Shown here piece after piece: positions 51,484 to 64,000 of a DNA stretch of 64,000 bases. The number at the start of each line of letters is the position of its first letter. The first letter of the stretch is position 1. The notes below the pieces were generated by a model. It saw nothing but the letters and a program-made list of their open reading frames with translations, did not search any database and had not been told where the DNA came from. The position numbers were made by a program, and so were the translations under genes. The DNA comes from Pontibacter sp. SGAir0037 (GTDB lineage Bacteria; Bacteroidota; Bacteroidia; Cytophagales; Hymenobacteraceae), in contig NZ_CP028092.1 in assembly GCF_005491705.1 (NCBI RefSeq), forward strand, positions 3,658,001 to 3,722,000, read 5' to 3'.

Positions 51484-54400
51484 TCAGGCAATAGCAAGAT
51501 CAGTTTTTAGCTGTTTTACCACCTGCATTGCTATTGCAGTTACCTGCTGAATTTTTGCTTCGATATCCGAAAGATTAGTTTCTTCCTTTGCATCACGTTC
51601 AATCTCTCTTATTACATCCTTTAAGCTGGAAATGCCCGTTAAATCAATAATAGACTTTAGCTCATGTGCAGAAGAACTTACTCCTTTCCAGTTACCGCTA
51701 CGCTGATGTTGCTCCATGGCAGCAACGGTTTTAGGCACTGAATTTACAAACAGCTCTTTTGTTTTGGTAACTATATCCTCATTCCCACGCGCCATGCTGT
51801 AAACTAGGGCAAGGTCATACAATGGAGTAGCCGGCATCTCTGCCTCCTTCATTTGTTTCTGCTCTTCCCCTATAACTGTATGATCTTTCTGCTGCACAGG
51901 AAGCAACTCTTTGATCTTTACAAAAAGCTTCTCCTCTTCAAATGGTTTAGAAATATAGTCGTTCATTCCCACCTTCAGGTACTTTTCTGCATCCCCTTTT
52001 ATAGCGTTTGCAGTTAAAGCAATAATAGGCGTTGTAGCCTTTTTATGATCCGGTAGCTTTCTTATTTCACGGGTAGCGTCCAGGCCATTCATCTCCGGCA
52101 TCTGGATATCCATCAAGATAACATCATAGTTAAACTGAGAGGCCAGCGCAACAGCCTCTTTTCCACTTACAGCTATATCTATCTGAGCACCCCAACCTTC
52201 TACAATAGATTGCGCTAGGTAAATATTTATTTCATTGTCTTCGGCCAGCAACACACGAATGTTTCTTAGCTCTGTATAATCAATCATTGTCTCCTCTTCT
52301 TTCACTATGGGCATACTGCTCTTCTTGTACGTAAGCCTGAACTTAAATATACTTCCTTTTCCCTCTTCACTTTCAACAGAAATACTTCCATTCTGCAGCT
52401 CCACCAATGTTTTACTAATGTTCAGCCCAAGCCCTGTGCCCCCATACTGTCGGGTTATGCTCGAATATGCTTGTGTAAACTCTTTAAAAATATCTTCTAT
52501 TTTGGCTTTTGGAATACCTATACCAGTATCACTTACCAGAAACTCGAGTTCTAAAGCATCAGATGTTTCCTGTAGAACTTCTACATGAAGGGCAATGCTG
52601 CCCGTTTCAGTAAACTTAATTGCATTATTCAACAGGTTCAGCAATATCTGGTTCAATCGGTACGGATCGCCAATCAGCATCGGATTATCAATCGGTTGCA
52701 TCTTGAGTATATAATCCAGCTCTTTTTCTTCTGCTTTATATTTCAGAGTTTGATAAGCAGCAGTAACCGTTTCGGCCAGGTTAAAAGGAATTTGCTCGAT
52801 TTCAATTTTGCCAGCCTCTATTTTAGCCATATCCAGGATGTCGTTAATGACAACCAGCAGGTTATCGGCAGACCGTTTAATTACATCGAGGTAGTTTTGC
52901 TGGGTAGCGTCCAGTTTCGTCTTATTAAGCAATCCTGTCATACCCAGAATACCATTCATAGGTGTTCTGATCTCGTGGCTCATGTTGGCCAGAAAGTTTT
53001 CTTTAACCCGTGCAGATTCTTCAGCAGCCTCTTTTGCCTTTTTAAGCTCTTCTTCAATCTTCATCCTATCGGTAATATCCTGCGCAATACCTATAACATA
53101 GGTATCCTCCTCCCCCTGTTCCTGTACTTTGTAGTTCTGGTAATACAGGTAGCGCTTCTCCTGCTGTTTATTAAAGATCGCCAGCACTCCATTCACTACA
53201 ACTTCCTGCCGTATACGTTCCAGATAAGAGTCCGCATTTGCCTGGTGGCTGACTGGAAAGAATTTAAATATCTCTTTGCCCAGCATCTCTTCCTCTTTAT
53301 ATCCTAGCTTTTGCAACAGGTACGGGTTTACAGACAAAATACGTCCTTCCATATCATGGCTTAAGATGTAGGCTTGGCTATGTTTAATAAGCTCTCTGTA
53401 CTTCTTCTCACTATTCTGCAGGTCTTCGCTTACTTTTCGCCGTTCTGTTATATCTCTGGAAGAGGACTGTAGTTGCACTACCTCTCCCTGCGCATTAAGA
53501 ATAGGTTTGATAATACACTCCATCCAGATGTATTCACCGTTCTTTTTCCGCTCCCGATGCCGGATAATAGTATTTACTTTCTCATCTACTGCTTTCTTGT
53601 ATCCTTCTTCAAATACCCTTTGCTGATCTTCAGGATGAATATTCTTATAAGGATCTGTGCCTATTACTTCTTCCTGTGTATAGCCAAGAACTTCTGTAAC
53701 AGCAGTAGAAACAAAAGAATATGTACCATCCAGCTCATGCAGGCTGATTATATCTTTTGAGTTGTCTGATAATAAACGATATAGCTCCTCCCGCCTCTCT
53801 AGTTGTTCTTTAGAAAACTTCTCCTGTGTTACATCAGTGGATATACCTAATACGTTTACTTCGCCTGACTTTGTAATTAAAGGTTTCTTTGTAGTTTTAA
53901 GCCAAACAACTTCTCCATCTCCTTTCGTAAACTTCTCCTCAAAAGTAAAGCCTTCTAATTTCAGAAGTACCTTCTGATCCATATCTCGGAAAAAATCAGC
54001 TTCATCAGTCTGTTTATGAAACTGACGATCTGTTTTACCTATGATATCTTTTACCTGCAAGCCTAAGCTTTCCGCAAAAGTTCTATTAACAAATGAATAG
54101 GCTCCTTTTTTATCTTTTACGAAGATGAGGTTCGAGCTTGTATCCATCACCTGCCTGATGAGTTCGTCTTTCTCTTCAACCAGAAGTTCAGCCTCCCTTT
54201 GCTCTGTATAATCCCTTACAATTACCAGCACCTCATCAGGTTTATATTTAACTATCCTGGACTCACAGTACTTTTTTCCCTCCTGCGTCATAAAGTCATA
54301 CTTTATGGTAGCAGACTTGCCTGTTTCTAAAACTTCTTTAAACAGTTGCAACATTTTATCTGCCAGTTGTGGGGGCAGGTAACTTCTGATATTATTCCCT

Positions 54401-55287
54401 ATGATCTCACTATCAGATGCCACAGCCGGCACTTGGGTAGAGTTATTCATCTCTAAATAATACCCATTTCGATCAATAATAAACACCAGGTCAGGAATTG
54501 CATCCAGAATAGCTTTGTTTTCAGCTTCTCTTGCTCGTATTTTCTCTTCTGCCTGTTTAAGCTTTGTTATATTAACTCCGTTCACAACCAGCAGCTTTAC
54601 ATTGCCTTTGGTACTAAGGCAAGGACTCACACGACGAATGTAATGCACTGTTTCACCCTCACGGGTTATCAAAGACTCTTCATATTCTACAAAAGCCTTC
54701 TCCTGTAGCACTTTCTCCACATGCAAAGCACGATATGAGCTTATATGTGCCGGCAACTTACGGAAAGCAGTATATTCGTCGTTTGTTTTTCCGATAATCC
54801 ACTCCCGAACTTTTTTACTCTTTACAGCAGCCGGATTTACATATTTAAACCTTAGCTTTTTATCATAAACAGCTATATCCGAGGAGATGGTATCTAACAC
54901 ATTTGCATAGAATTTTATCTCCTTTTCAAGCTTTTTCTCATGTTGTTTCTGAGCGGTAATATCCCGGAACAACCAGACTTTTAGATGTTCCCCAAGCTCT
55001 GGAAAATCATTAAAAAAATCACGCTCTACCACCCTGCCATCAGGCAAATTAAACTGCTTATGTATTTGCTCATTGCCAGAAACTACATCTTTTACTGAAA
55101 TATGAGGCTCCAGAAAGCGAATAGATTTACCTGTATACTCACCTTCAGGAGCAGGTAAATTGAAAAGGAGGGAAAACGGCTTGTTCATGTAACAAATAAC
55201 TTCAGCAGCATCTACAACTAATAATGCATATTGAAGCCTGTTAAACAGAGCAGGCAATAAAGAAGAGATTAACTTTTGTTCAACCAT
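51484..55287 (-). CDS. Large hybrid histidine kinase: multi-PAS, HisKA, HATPase, receiver, HPt
   Basis: This 1267-residue cytosolic kinase has about six PAS domains (residues 10-750), with repeated ends such as RDITERRK and DVTQEK. The kinase core has the phospho-acceptor H771 (NMSHEIRTPMNGILG), an N-box (QILLNLLNNAIKF), G1 (VSDTGIGIP) and G2 (GGTGLGLNISKTLV). The receiver has D1060 (VILMDIQMPEMNG). A C-terminal HPt-like domain has H1208 in SSAHELKSIIDLTG; the usual HxLKG reads HELKS here. All phosphorelay steps are in one chain, but no separate response regulator is close by. The ATG at 55287 is preferred over TTG at 55293. Ligands are unknown. Confidence 0.94.
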   Translation of the reverse strand: MVEQKLISSLLPALFNRLQYALLVVDAAEVICYMNKPFSLLFNLPAPEGEYTGKSIRFLEPHISVKDVVSGNEQIHKQFNLPDGRVVERDFFNDFPELGEHLKVWLFRDITAQKQHEKKLEKEIKFYANVLDTISSDIAVYDKKLRFKYVNPAAVKSKKVREWIIGKTNDEYTAFRKLPAHISSYRALHVEKVLQEKAFVEYEESLITREGETVHYIRRVSPCLSTKGNVKLLVVNGVNITKLKQAEEKIRAREAENKAILDAIPDLVFIIDRNGYYLEMNNSTQVPAVASDSEIIGNNIRSYLPPQLADKMLQLFKEVLETGKSATIKYDFMTQEGKKYCESRIVKYKPDEVLVIVRDYTEQREAELLVEEKDELIRQVMDTSSNLIFVKDKKGAYSFVNRTFAESLGLQVKDIIGKTDRQFHKQTDEADFFRDMDQKVLLKLEGFTFEEKFTKGDGEVVWLKTTKKPLITKSGEVNVLGISTDVTQEKFSKEQLERREELYRLLSDNSKDIISLHELDGTYSFVSTAVTEVLGYTQEEVIGTDPYKNIHPEDQQRVFEEGYKKAVDEKVNTIIRHRERKKNGEYIWMECIIKPILNAQGEVVQLQSSSRDITERRKVSEDLQNSEKKYRELIKHSQAYILSHDMEGRILSVNPYLLQKLGYKEEEMLGKEIFKFFPVSHQANADSYLERIRQEVVVNGVLAIFNKQQEKRYLYYQNYKVQEQGEEDTYVIGIAQDITDRMKIEEELKKAKEAAEESARVKENFLANMSHEIRTPMNGILGMTGLLNKTKLDATQQNYLDVIKRSADNLLVVINDILDMAKIEAGKIEIEQIPFNLAETVTAAYQTLKYKAEEKELDYILKMQPIDNPMLIGDPYRLNQILLNLLNNAIKFTETGSIALHVEVLQETSDALELEFLVSDTGIGIPKAKIEDIFKEFTQAYSSITRQYGGTGLGLNISKTLVELQNGSISVESEEGKGSIFKFRLTYKKSSMPIVKEEETMIDYTELRNIRVLLAEDNEINIYLAQSIVEGWGAQIDIAVSGKEAVALASQFNYDVILMDIQMPEMNGLDATREIRKLPDHKKATTPIIALTANAIKGDAEKYLKVGMNDYISKPFEEEKLFVKIKELLPVQQKDHTVIGEEQKQMKEAEMPATPLYDLALVYSMARGNEDIVTKTKELFVNSVPKTVAAMEQHQRSGNWKGVSSSAHELKSIIDLTGISSLKDVIREIERDAKEETNLSDIEAKIQQVTAIAMQVVKQLKTDLAIA

Positions 55288-55860
55288 AACCAAAGCAGTG
55301 GGTTAATTGTACTTTTCAAAACTATATCAACACTACCAAATCCTAGTCTACTTCAGCACATCACAATTCGCTCACTTTCAGCGATTAAATAACTTAATAA
55401 ACAAAAGCTTTTACCAATACAAATTCAGTACACAAAGTAAGTGAAATAAACCAATATCTACAGCTACGGAAACTTTATAAATCACAAAATAAAACCTAAC
55501 ATAAATTAATTACAGTTTAAACATTAAACCCTTATTATCAACACAAAAAATATAAAAAACTCTTCTTCAGCTTATCACTTCTAACTTCACATGATTATAT
55601 TATTAAAAAATCTAACACACTTTAATCAGATCAGGAATAGGCTTATATTCCTGGCACCTACGAAAGCTTTTATAAAATACGCTTACACAAATACGTTACA
55701 AAATTCAGCCTCTAGTTGAGTCTTCTTTAAAATAGAATTTAACAAATATATATTTTAACTACATACAACCTGCTTATTCCTTTTTGGTGGATAACTGTAT
55801 GGATAAGTAATGGAAAAATAGCACTCCCATCTCACCTTCGGATTGATTATCTTTGTAGTA
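55288..55860. other. Very AT-rich divergent region
   Basis: 573 bases between the hybrid kinase and dnaX. No credible ORF is seen. Both promoters should lie here, and poly-A/T tracts make motif calls unreliable. Confidence 0.4.
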
Positions 55861-57759
55861 ATGGAAAATTTTGTAGTATCAGCACGTAAATACCGTCCGT
55901 CTACATTCGATAGTGTAGTAGGGCAACACCATATTACCAATACTCTGAAGAACGCTATTAGCAGCCACCATCTGGCACAGGCGTTCCTTTTTTGCGGTCC
56001 CAGAGGAGTTGGTAAAACTACCTGTGCCCGTATCCTGGCAAAAACCATTAATTGCCAGAACATTACTCCGGAAACAGAGGCTTGCAACGAGTGTGAATCG
56101 TGCCGCAGCTTTAACAGCAACAGCTCTTTTAACATCCACGAGCTCGATGCTGCCTCCAATAACTCGGTAGAAGATATCCGCAACCTGGTAGAGCAGGTGC
56201 GTTATGCGCCACAAACAGGCAAGTACAAGATCTATATTATAGATGAGGTGCACATGCTTTCGAACCAGGCCTTTAATGCTTTCCTGAAAACGCTGGAAGA
56301 ACCGCCTTCCTATGCTATATTCATTCTGGCTACAACGGAACGCCACAAAATCATTCCTACCATTCTGTCGCGTTGCCAGATATTTGATTTCAACAGAATA
56401 CGTATCGAGGATATGGTGCGCCACCTGGGTAATATCGCCCGGAAGGAAAACATACAGGCCGAACCAGATGCGCTGCACCTGATCTCGCAGAAAGCAGACG
56501 GTGCTCTGCGCGATGCCTTATCTATTTTCGATCAAATGGTTACTTTTTCCGGAAGCAATGTAACATACAAGGCTACGGTAGAGAACCTGCACATACTCGA
56601 CTACGACTACTATTTCCGCCTGACTGACCATCTGCTGTCACAGAACCTGTCAGGTGCTTTGCTGTTGTTCGATGAGATTCTGAAGAATGGATTTGATGCG
56701 CATAATTTCCTGATTGGCATAGGCGAACATTTCCGCAGCCTGCTGGTTTGCAAAGACAGCGCTACGGTGCAACTCCTGGAAGTGTCAGATAATATAAAGG
56801 CACGTTATGCTGAGCAGTCGGCCCATGCCTCTGTTTCGTTCCTGCTGTCGGGCCTGAACCTGGTAAGCACCTGCGATATGCACTACAAAAGCAGCAAAAA
56901 CCAACGGCTGCACGTTGAGCTTTGCCTCATGAAAATGGCTCATTTAAACGCTGCCATCAGCTTTGCCAGGGAATTTGAACAAGGAGCAGCACCAAAAAAA
57001 GCTAAGGTAGCGGCCCAGGCACCAGCCCCTACCCATACACCAGGTGCCGGCACTGTTCCTTCTGCCTCGCTACAACAGCCAGGTGTTGCGGCACCATCGG
57101 TTAATGGCAGAGAACCACAGGGCGGCGGCATTCCTTCGGGAGGATTGCAGCAGCCTTCTAACGGAACTGTGCCTTCTGCCGATTTACAGCAAGCCCCGGC
57201 TCCACAACAGGTAACGCCTGAGGCACAGGTAGCTCCAGCCCAGGCAACCGCTGAAAAGCCTCGCCCTGCGGCAGCGCTGCCACCGCAAAAGAAGCTTAGC
57301 AAATTACCAAGCCTGAAAGACCTGAACCAGACAATGGCGGCACCAACCACCACCGTTGTAGCAGAGGAAGAGGAGGAGCAAAATTACGGCACTCTTGTGC
57401 CTGTAGACCAGGTAAAGCTGAAAACAGTGTGGCATGGTATCCTGCGCCGCAAGAAAGAGGAAAACATGATGGAGTATACGCTCCTGAACCGCCAGTACCA
57501 TGTAAGCGACCAGAATGAACTCACACTTCACCTAGAAAACAATGTGATGCTGGACCAGTTCACCAGCCTTCGCCCCGCCCTGTTGGCCGAACTCAAAAAT
57601 CAGTTGGGTAACCGCTCTATTAAGCTGAAGGCGGAAGTAATAGAAATGCAGCACGAACAGAAGCTGTATACGTCACAAGATAAATTTAACTATTTAGCAG
57701 AGAAATATCCTGTGCTGGTCGATTTAAAGCAACGCCTCGGCCTTGATGTAGATTTCTAA
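55861..57759 (+). CDS. dnaX: DNA polymerase III subunit gamma/tau
   Basis: DnaX is the ATPase of the clamp loader. This 632-residue protein has ENFVVSARKYRPSTFDSVVGQ at the start, Walker A GPRGVGKT (46-53), the four-Cys zinc module C65, C75, C78, C81, Walker B and DEVHMLSNQAFNAFLKTLEEPP, and sensor I TTERHKIIPTILSRCQ. Domain III spans about 230-365. Then comes a Pro/Gln/Ala-rich linker (about 375-500) containing three related copies of PSAxLQQP. A C-terminal domain (about 510-632) may contact the polymerase. The ATG at 55861 gives the family's N-terminus. No slippery site for a gamma form was noticed. Confidence 0.96.
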   Translation: MENFVVSARKYRPSTFDSVVGQHHITNTLKNAISSHHLAQAFLFCGPRGVGKTTCARILAKTINCQNITPETEACNECESCRSFNSNSSFNIHELDAASNNSVEDIRNLVEQVRYAPQTGKYKIYIIDEVHMLSNQAFNAFLKTLEEPPSYAIFILATTERHKIIPTILSRCQIFDFNRIRIEDMVRHLGNIARKENIQAEPDALHLISQKADGALRDALSIFDQMVTFSGSNVTYKATVENLHILDYDYYFRLTDHLLSQNLSGALLLFDEILKNGFDAHNFLIGIGEHFRSLLVCKDSATVQLLEVSDNIKARYAEQSAHASVSFLLSGLNLVSTCDMHYKSSKNQRLHVELCLMKMAHLNAAISFAREFEQGAAPKKAKVAAQAPAPTHTPGAGTVPSASLQQPGVAAPSVNGREPQGGGIPSGGLQQPSNGTVPSADLQQAPAPQQVTPEAQVAPAQATAEKPRPAAALPPQKKLSKLPSLKDLNQTMAAPTTTVVAEEEEEQNYGTLVPVDQVKLKTVWHGILRRKKEENMMEYTLLNRQYHVSDQNELTLHLENNVMLDQFTSLRPALLAELKNQLGNRSIKLKAEVIEMQHEQKLYTSQDKFNYLAEKYPVLVDLKQRLGLDVDF

Positions 57760-57928
57760 TTCACTATAAATCTTATATTTGTATTTATAGCTACAGATCC
57801 GGCTACGGCATTGCCAAATCTGTAGCTATAAAATATTTACGCATCCGTCGGATGAAACCACTTACAGGTTATGTCTGCTGATTGTACACCTTAATTGTTA
57901 ACATCTACTTCTTAATTTTTTAAAACAC

Positions 57929-60886
57929 GTGAAAAAAGGATTGTCCCTGTTTTTGATTGCGTCCGCCTTTACGTTTACGCAATGTAAAAACGAAGCATAT
58001 CAGTCGCAGTCTGCCACAGACACAGCGACTACTCCTTCTGCCCAGAAGGAGTACAAGTACGAAACGGTAGAAAACGACCTGCTCAGTGCCCGTATCTACA
58101 CCCTGGATAATGGCCTGAAGGTATACCTGACAGATTACGAGGATGCTCCACGCATTCAAACATATATTGCGGTGCGCGCAGGCAGCAAAAACGACCCTGC
58201 TACAGCTACAGGTCTGGCACACTACCTGGAGCACATGGTATTTAAAGGCACTTCCGAACTCGGCACACAGGACTGGGCGAAGGAAAAGGTGGAGCTGGAC
58301 AAAATTGAGGCACTTTACGAGAAGCACCGCAATACAACGGATCCTGCTGCCCGAAAAAAAATATACCACCAGATTGACAGCATTTCGGGTGTAGCGGCAA
58401 CTTACGCTGTTGCGAACGAATATGACAAAATATTAGGTGCCATCGGAGCAAAAGGCACCAATGCCTACACTTCGGTTGAGCAAACGGTTTACACCAACGA
58501 TATTCCATCTAACCAGCTGGAGCGCTGGGTGGAACTAGAGGCAGACCGTTTTTCTGAAATGGTACCGCGCCTGTTCCACACAGAACTGGAAGCTGTATAC
58601 GAAGAAAAGAACCGCTCTCTGGATAACGACGGCTGGAAAGTGATGGAGTCGCTGAATGCAGCGCTTTTCCCAACGCACCAGTATGGCACACAAACCACTA
58701 TCGGTACAATAGAGCACCTTAAGAATCCATCTATCATCGAGATCAAGAAATACTTCGACACGTATTATGTGCCGAATAACATGGCCATTGCTCTAAGTGG
58801 CGACATTGATTTTGACGAGGCTATCCGGGCCATAGACAAGCATTTCGGCAAACTGCAGCAAAAGCCTGTACCGGCTTATAATGTAGCGCAGGAGAAGCCT
58901 ATTGCACAACCTGTGGTAAAAGAAGTAGCCGGCCCGAGTGCCGAAAGTGTGGCTATCGGCTACCGTTTCCCTGGTATGAGTTCCCGGGATGCACTGGTAC
59001 TTAGCATGATCAGCAGCATTCTGTACAACGGGCAGGCGGGCCTGATAGACCTGAACCTAAACCAGCAACAGAAAGTGTTGCAGGCATATGGGTACGACAA
59101 CCAGATGAAAGATTACTCTGTTTTCCGTTTGGGAGGCTCTCCACGCCAGGGCCAGAGCCTGGACGATGTTAAGAATCTGCTCATGTCGCAGGTAGAACTG
59201 GTAAAGCAGGGCAAGTTTGAAGACTGGCTGATTCCAGCCATCATCAACGATAACAAAATATCGCTGATGCAGTCGTATGAAGACAACAGCAACCGTGCAG
59301 ATGCTTTTGTAACTGCCTTTATTTATGGCATGGACTGGAAAGACTATGTGAACAGACCCGCTGAGTTTGCCAAAATTACGAAGCAGGATGTAATGGAGGT
59401 GGCTAACAAATACCTAAACAACAACTATGTGCTGGTATACAAGCGCACCGACAAAAATGCCACAGCCGAGAAAGTTGAAAAGCCAAGCATTACTCCTGTA
59501 CCTGTTAACCGCGATGCACAGTCGGAGTACTATAAAAACTTTATGGCGAAGGATGCTCCTGCCCTGGAACCGGTTTTTGTAGATTACGAAAAAGACATTC
59601 AAAAGGCAACTCTGAAAAATAACATCCCGCTGCTATACACCCAGAACAAGGAGAATGGCCTGTTCCAGCTATACTACATCCTGGACATGGGCACCAACAA
59701 CGATCCTAAATTGGGCATGGCTGTGAACTACCTGCGCTACCTGGGCAACGACAAGTATAATGCAGAAGAACTGAAGAAGGAATTTTACAAACTGGGCACT
59801 TCATTTAACGTGTCTTCTTCCGGCGATCAGGTATATGTAACGCTGTCAGGGCTTGACGAAAATTTTGAAAAAGCACTGGCGCTGTTTGAGAATACGCTGC
59901 AGAACCCGAAACCTGACCAGGCGGCATTCGACAACATGGTGGCTGGCATATTAAAAGCGCGCAGCGATGCAAAATTAAACAAAGGCATTATCCTGAACCA
60001 GGCCCTCGTTAGCTATGCCAAGTATGGCCCTAAGAATCCATTCACGACAAATTTATCAGAGAAGCAGTTAAAAGCCGTGAAGCCACAGGAACTGGTAAGC
60101 ATCATTAAGAGCATTCCAACTTACGAGCACCGTGTGCTATACTATGGCCCACGTGAAACAAATAATCTGGTAGCAGCACTGAATGCAGGCCATATAGTTC
60201 CTGCCAAACTAAAACCAACTCCAGCGGAGAAAGAATACGCAGAACTGGAAATAAAGCAGCCAACCGTATACTGGGTAGATTATAACATGGTGCAGGCAGA
60301 GTTACTGTTCCTTAGCAAGTCTATTCCTTATAATGCAGCCATGGCACCAACTATCAGAATGTACAACCAGTATTTTGGATCTGGCATGGGCTCTATTGTG
60401 TTCCAGGAACTGCGTGAGTCTAAAGCCTTGGCTTACTCAGCTTACTCCAGCTACAGTACAGCTGCCAAAAAAGATCGCTCGAACTATATTCTATCTTATA
60501 TAGGCACACAGGCCGATAAGCTGCCTGAAGCTATGGCAGGTATGCAGGAACTGCTTAACAACATGCCATTGGCCGAGCAGAATTACGAAATTGCGAAGGC
60601 ATCGCTGCGTAACAGCATTTCGACAGAGCGCATCACTAAATCATCTATTCTGTTCGACTATGAGCGGGCAAAGCGTTTAGGCATAGACTATGATATCCGC
60701 AAAGACGTGTATGAAAGTGCCAACAGCCTGACCTTTGATCAGATGCAGCAGTTCCAGCAGCAGTACATTAGAAAACAGCCACAGGCAATACTGGTAATCG
60801 GCTCTAAAGACAGGCTTAACTTTAAAGAACTTGAGAAGTACGGCAAAGTGAAACAGCTGACTTTAGAAGAGATTTTCGGATATTAA
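57929..60886 (+). CDS. M16 family peptidase, lipoprotein
   Basis: This 985-residue zinc peptidase of the insulinase/pitrilysin family has a lipoprotein signal ending FTQC (Cys19), so it should be anchored to a membrane. The inverted zinc motif is H98-Y-L-E101-H102 in GLAHYLEHMVFKGT, and the third ligand is a Glu in the ELEAVYEEKNRS region (about 219-230). A second, inactive M16 repeat covers about 590-985 (with RESKALAYSAYSSYSTAAK). The start codon is GTG at 57929. A double-repeat M16 protein of this kind is common in Bacteroidota. It is 170 bases after dnaX and ends at a terminator. Confidence 0.94.
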   Translation: MKKGLSLFLIASAFTFTQCKNEAYQSQSATDTATTPSAQKEYKYETVENDLLSARIYTLDNGLKVYLTDYEDAPRIQTYIAVRAGSKNDPATATGLAHYLEHMVFKGTSELGTQDWAKEKVELDKIEALYEKHRNTTDPAARKKIYHQIDSISGVAATYAVANEYDKILGAIGAKGTNAYTSVEQTVYTNDIPSNQLERWVELEADRFSEMVPRLFHTELEAVYEEKNRSLDNDGWKVMESLNAALFPTHQYGTQTTIGTIEHLKNPSIIEIKKYFDTYYVPNNMAIALSGDIDFDEAIRAIDKHFGKLQQKPVPAYNVAQEKPIAQPVVKEVAGPSAESVAIGYRFPGMSSRDALVLSMISSILYNGQAGLIDLNLNQQQKVLQAYGYDNQMKDYSVFRLGGSPRQGQSLDDVKNLLMSQVELVKQGKFEDWLIPAIINDNKISLMQSYEDNSNRADAFVTAFIYGMDWKDYVNRPAEFAKITKQDVMEVANKYLNNNYVLVYKRTDKNATAEKVEKPSITPVPVNRDAQSEYYKNFMAKDAPALEPVFVDYEKDIQKATLKNNIPLLYTQNKENGLFQLYYILDMGTNNDPKLGMAVNYLRYLGNDKYNAEELKKEFYKLGTSFNVSSSGDQVYVTLSGLDENFEKALALFENTLQNPKPDQAAFDNMVAGILKARSDAKLNKGIILNQALVSYAKYGPKNPFTTNLSEKQLKAVKPQELVSIIKSIPTYEHRVLYYGPRETNNLVAALNAGHIVPAKLKPTPAEKEYAELEIKQPTVYWVDYNMVQAELLFLSKSIPYNAAMAPTIRMYNQYFGSGMGSIVFQELRESKALAYSAYSSYSTAAKKDRSNYILSYIGTQADKLPEAMAGMQELLNNMPLAEQNYEIAKASLRNSISTERITKSSILFDYERAKRLGIDYDIRKDVYESANSLTFDQMQQFQQQYIRKQPQAILVIGSKDRLNFKELEKYGKVKQLTLEEIFGY

Positions 60887-60888
60887 TT

Positions 60889-60926
60889 ACCTGCCTTCTC
60901 CTACACACAGGAGAAGGCAGGTTTTA
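60889..60926 (+). terminator. Terminator of the M16 peptidase gene
   Basis: ACCTGCCTTCTCCT (60889-60902) pairs perfectly with AGGAGAAGGCAGGT (60909-60922), followed by TTT. It starts 3 bases after the stop. Confidence 0.85.
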
Positions 60927-60953
60927 TTGCATACCAGATATCAGTTATAAAAG

Positions 60954-60986
60954 AAAGGCTGCCCGATATTAATCGGGCAGCCTTTT
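60954..60986. terminator. Bidirectional terminator between the M16 gene and icd
   Basis: AAAGGCTGCCCGAT (60954-60967) pairs perfectly with ATCGGGCAGCCTTT (60972-60985) around a 4-base loop. T-runs follow on both strands, so it can end the convergent icd transcript and any readthrough from the M16 gene. Confidence 0.85.
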
Positions 60987-61012
60987 TCTTTTTATGTGGT
61001 AAATTATACTCT

Positions 61013-63791
<2,779 letters not shown>

Positions 63792-64000
63792 ATGAAATCC
63801 CGCTTCTTCACCCTTATTAAACCGGCTTTACTGGGCCTCATGCTTTTCTTTTATAGTGTTGTTGGCAATGGGCAATCCAGAATTGTTTGCATTGGCAATT
63901 CCATTACCCAGGGAAACCAGAACACTTATAGCTACAGGTACTTCCTCTGGAAAAAGTTGCTCGATATAGACGCCGACTTCAAATTCGTAGGATCATTAAA
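63792..64000 (+). CDS. Exported SGNH/GDSL hydrolase, N-terminal part (runs off the window)
   Basis: Only the first 69 codons are in the window. A signal peptide (about 1-28, ending VGNGQ) precedes the block I motif IVCIGNSITQG, in which the Ser is the nucleophile of SGNH hydrolases; GNSIT replaces the common GDSIT. The next stretch (YSYRYFLWKKLLDID) is typical for the family, followed by FKFVGS. It could be an acetyl-xylan or rhamnogalacturonan esterase-like enzyme, but this cannot be read from the part seen. Start ATG at 63792. Confidence 0.82.
   Translation, partial: MKSRFFTLIKPALLGLMLFFYSVVGNGQSRIVCIGNSITQGNQNTYSYRYFLWKKLLDIDADFKFVGSL

Overview
The window looks like a chromosomal segment of a Bacteroidota bacterium of the order Cytophagales, most like Pontibacter or its relatives in Hymenobacteraceae. 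Supporting signs are a moderate GC content with AT-rich spacers, an almost complete lack of Shine-Dalgarno sites, a type IX secretion C-terminal sorting domain, DUF4932, DUF3667 and CarboxypepD_reg-like proteins, a Nudix-type AraR regulator, a monomeric isocitrate dehydrogenase and a tmRNA tag GEYNYAMAA. The genus assignment is an inference. No rRNA, tRNA, CRISPR array, prophage or intact transposase was seen.

Layout. 1-8.7 kb: start of pheT, a DUF1684 protein, a YwbE-like protein, a four-helix-bundle gene lying among GTTAG-type repeats, radC, a membrane metallophosphoesterase, a lipoprotein, two tandem CarboxypepD_reg-like proteins and an orphan ABC ATPase. 9.2-14 kb: a zinc alcohol dehydrogenase coupled to an unknown tail-anchored protein, a GAF-PAS sensor with no ATPase domain, uvsE and a DUF4112 protein. 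14.1-25.4 kb: an L-arabinose/arabinan locus. Exported GH51 and GH127 arabinofuranosidases are divergent from a Nudix-type araR, which is followed by araB, araD, a sodium/sugar symporter and araA. A near-identical 15-bp motif lies in the divergent region and before araB and is a candidate AraR operator. 25.4-29.5 kb: a HAD phosphatase-like protein whose motif I reads DLNGT, and a kinase/response-regulator/GAF operon.

29.8-38.3 kb: a CocE/NonD hydrolase, ssb, a GH78 alpha-L-rhamnosidase, a pentapeptide-repeat protein, an alpha/beta hydrolase and ssrA (tmRNA). 38.6-47.7 kb: a DUF4932 protein, a MacB-like ABC permease, and a divergent NtrC-type regulator/kinase pair. The regulator-permease spacer holds two tandem 25-bp repeats and a near-consensus sigma-54 element, so the pair probably activates the permease. 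The same spacer contains a 272-bp element with terminal inverted repeats. A DUF3667 membrane protein follows, then a small secreted protein whose only domain matches the N-terminal domain of the DUF4932 protein. 47.9-64 kb: an M36 metalloprotease secreted by T9SS, a large hybrid histidine kinase, dnaX, an M16 peptidase lipoprotein, monomeric icd, and the start of an SGNH/GDSL hydrolase.

Most genes belong to known families. The points of most interest are the candidate AraR operators, the domain shared by the DUF4932 protein and the small secreted protein, the sigma-54 control region, and three repeat or hairpin elements (near 2.1-2.8, 25.4 and 42.7 kb). All functional statements come from motifs recognised by eye; no database search was run.
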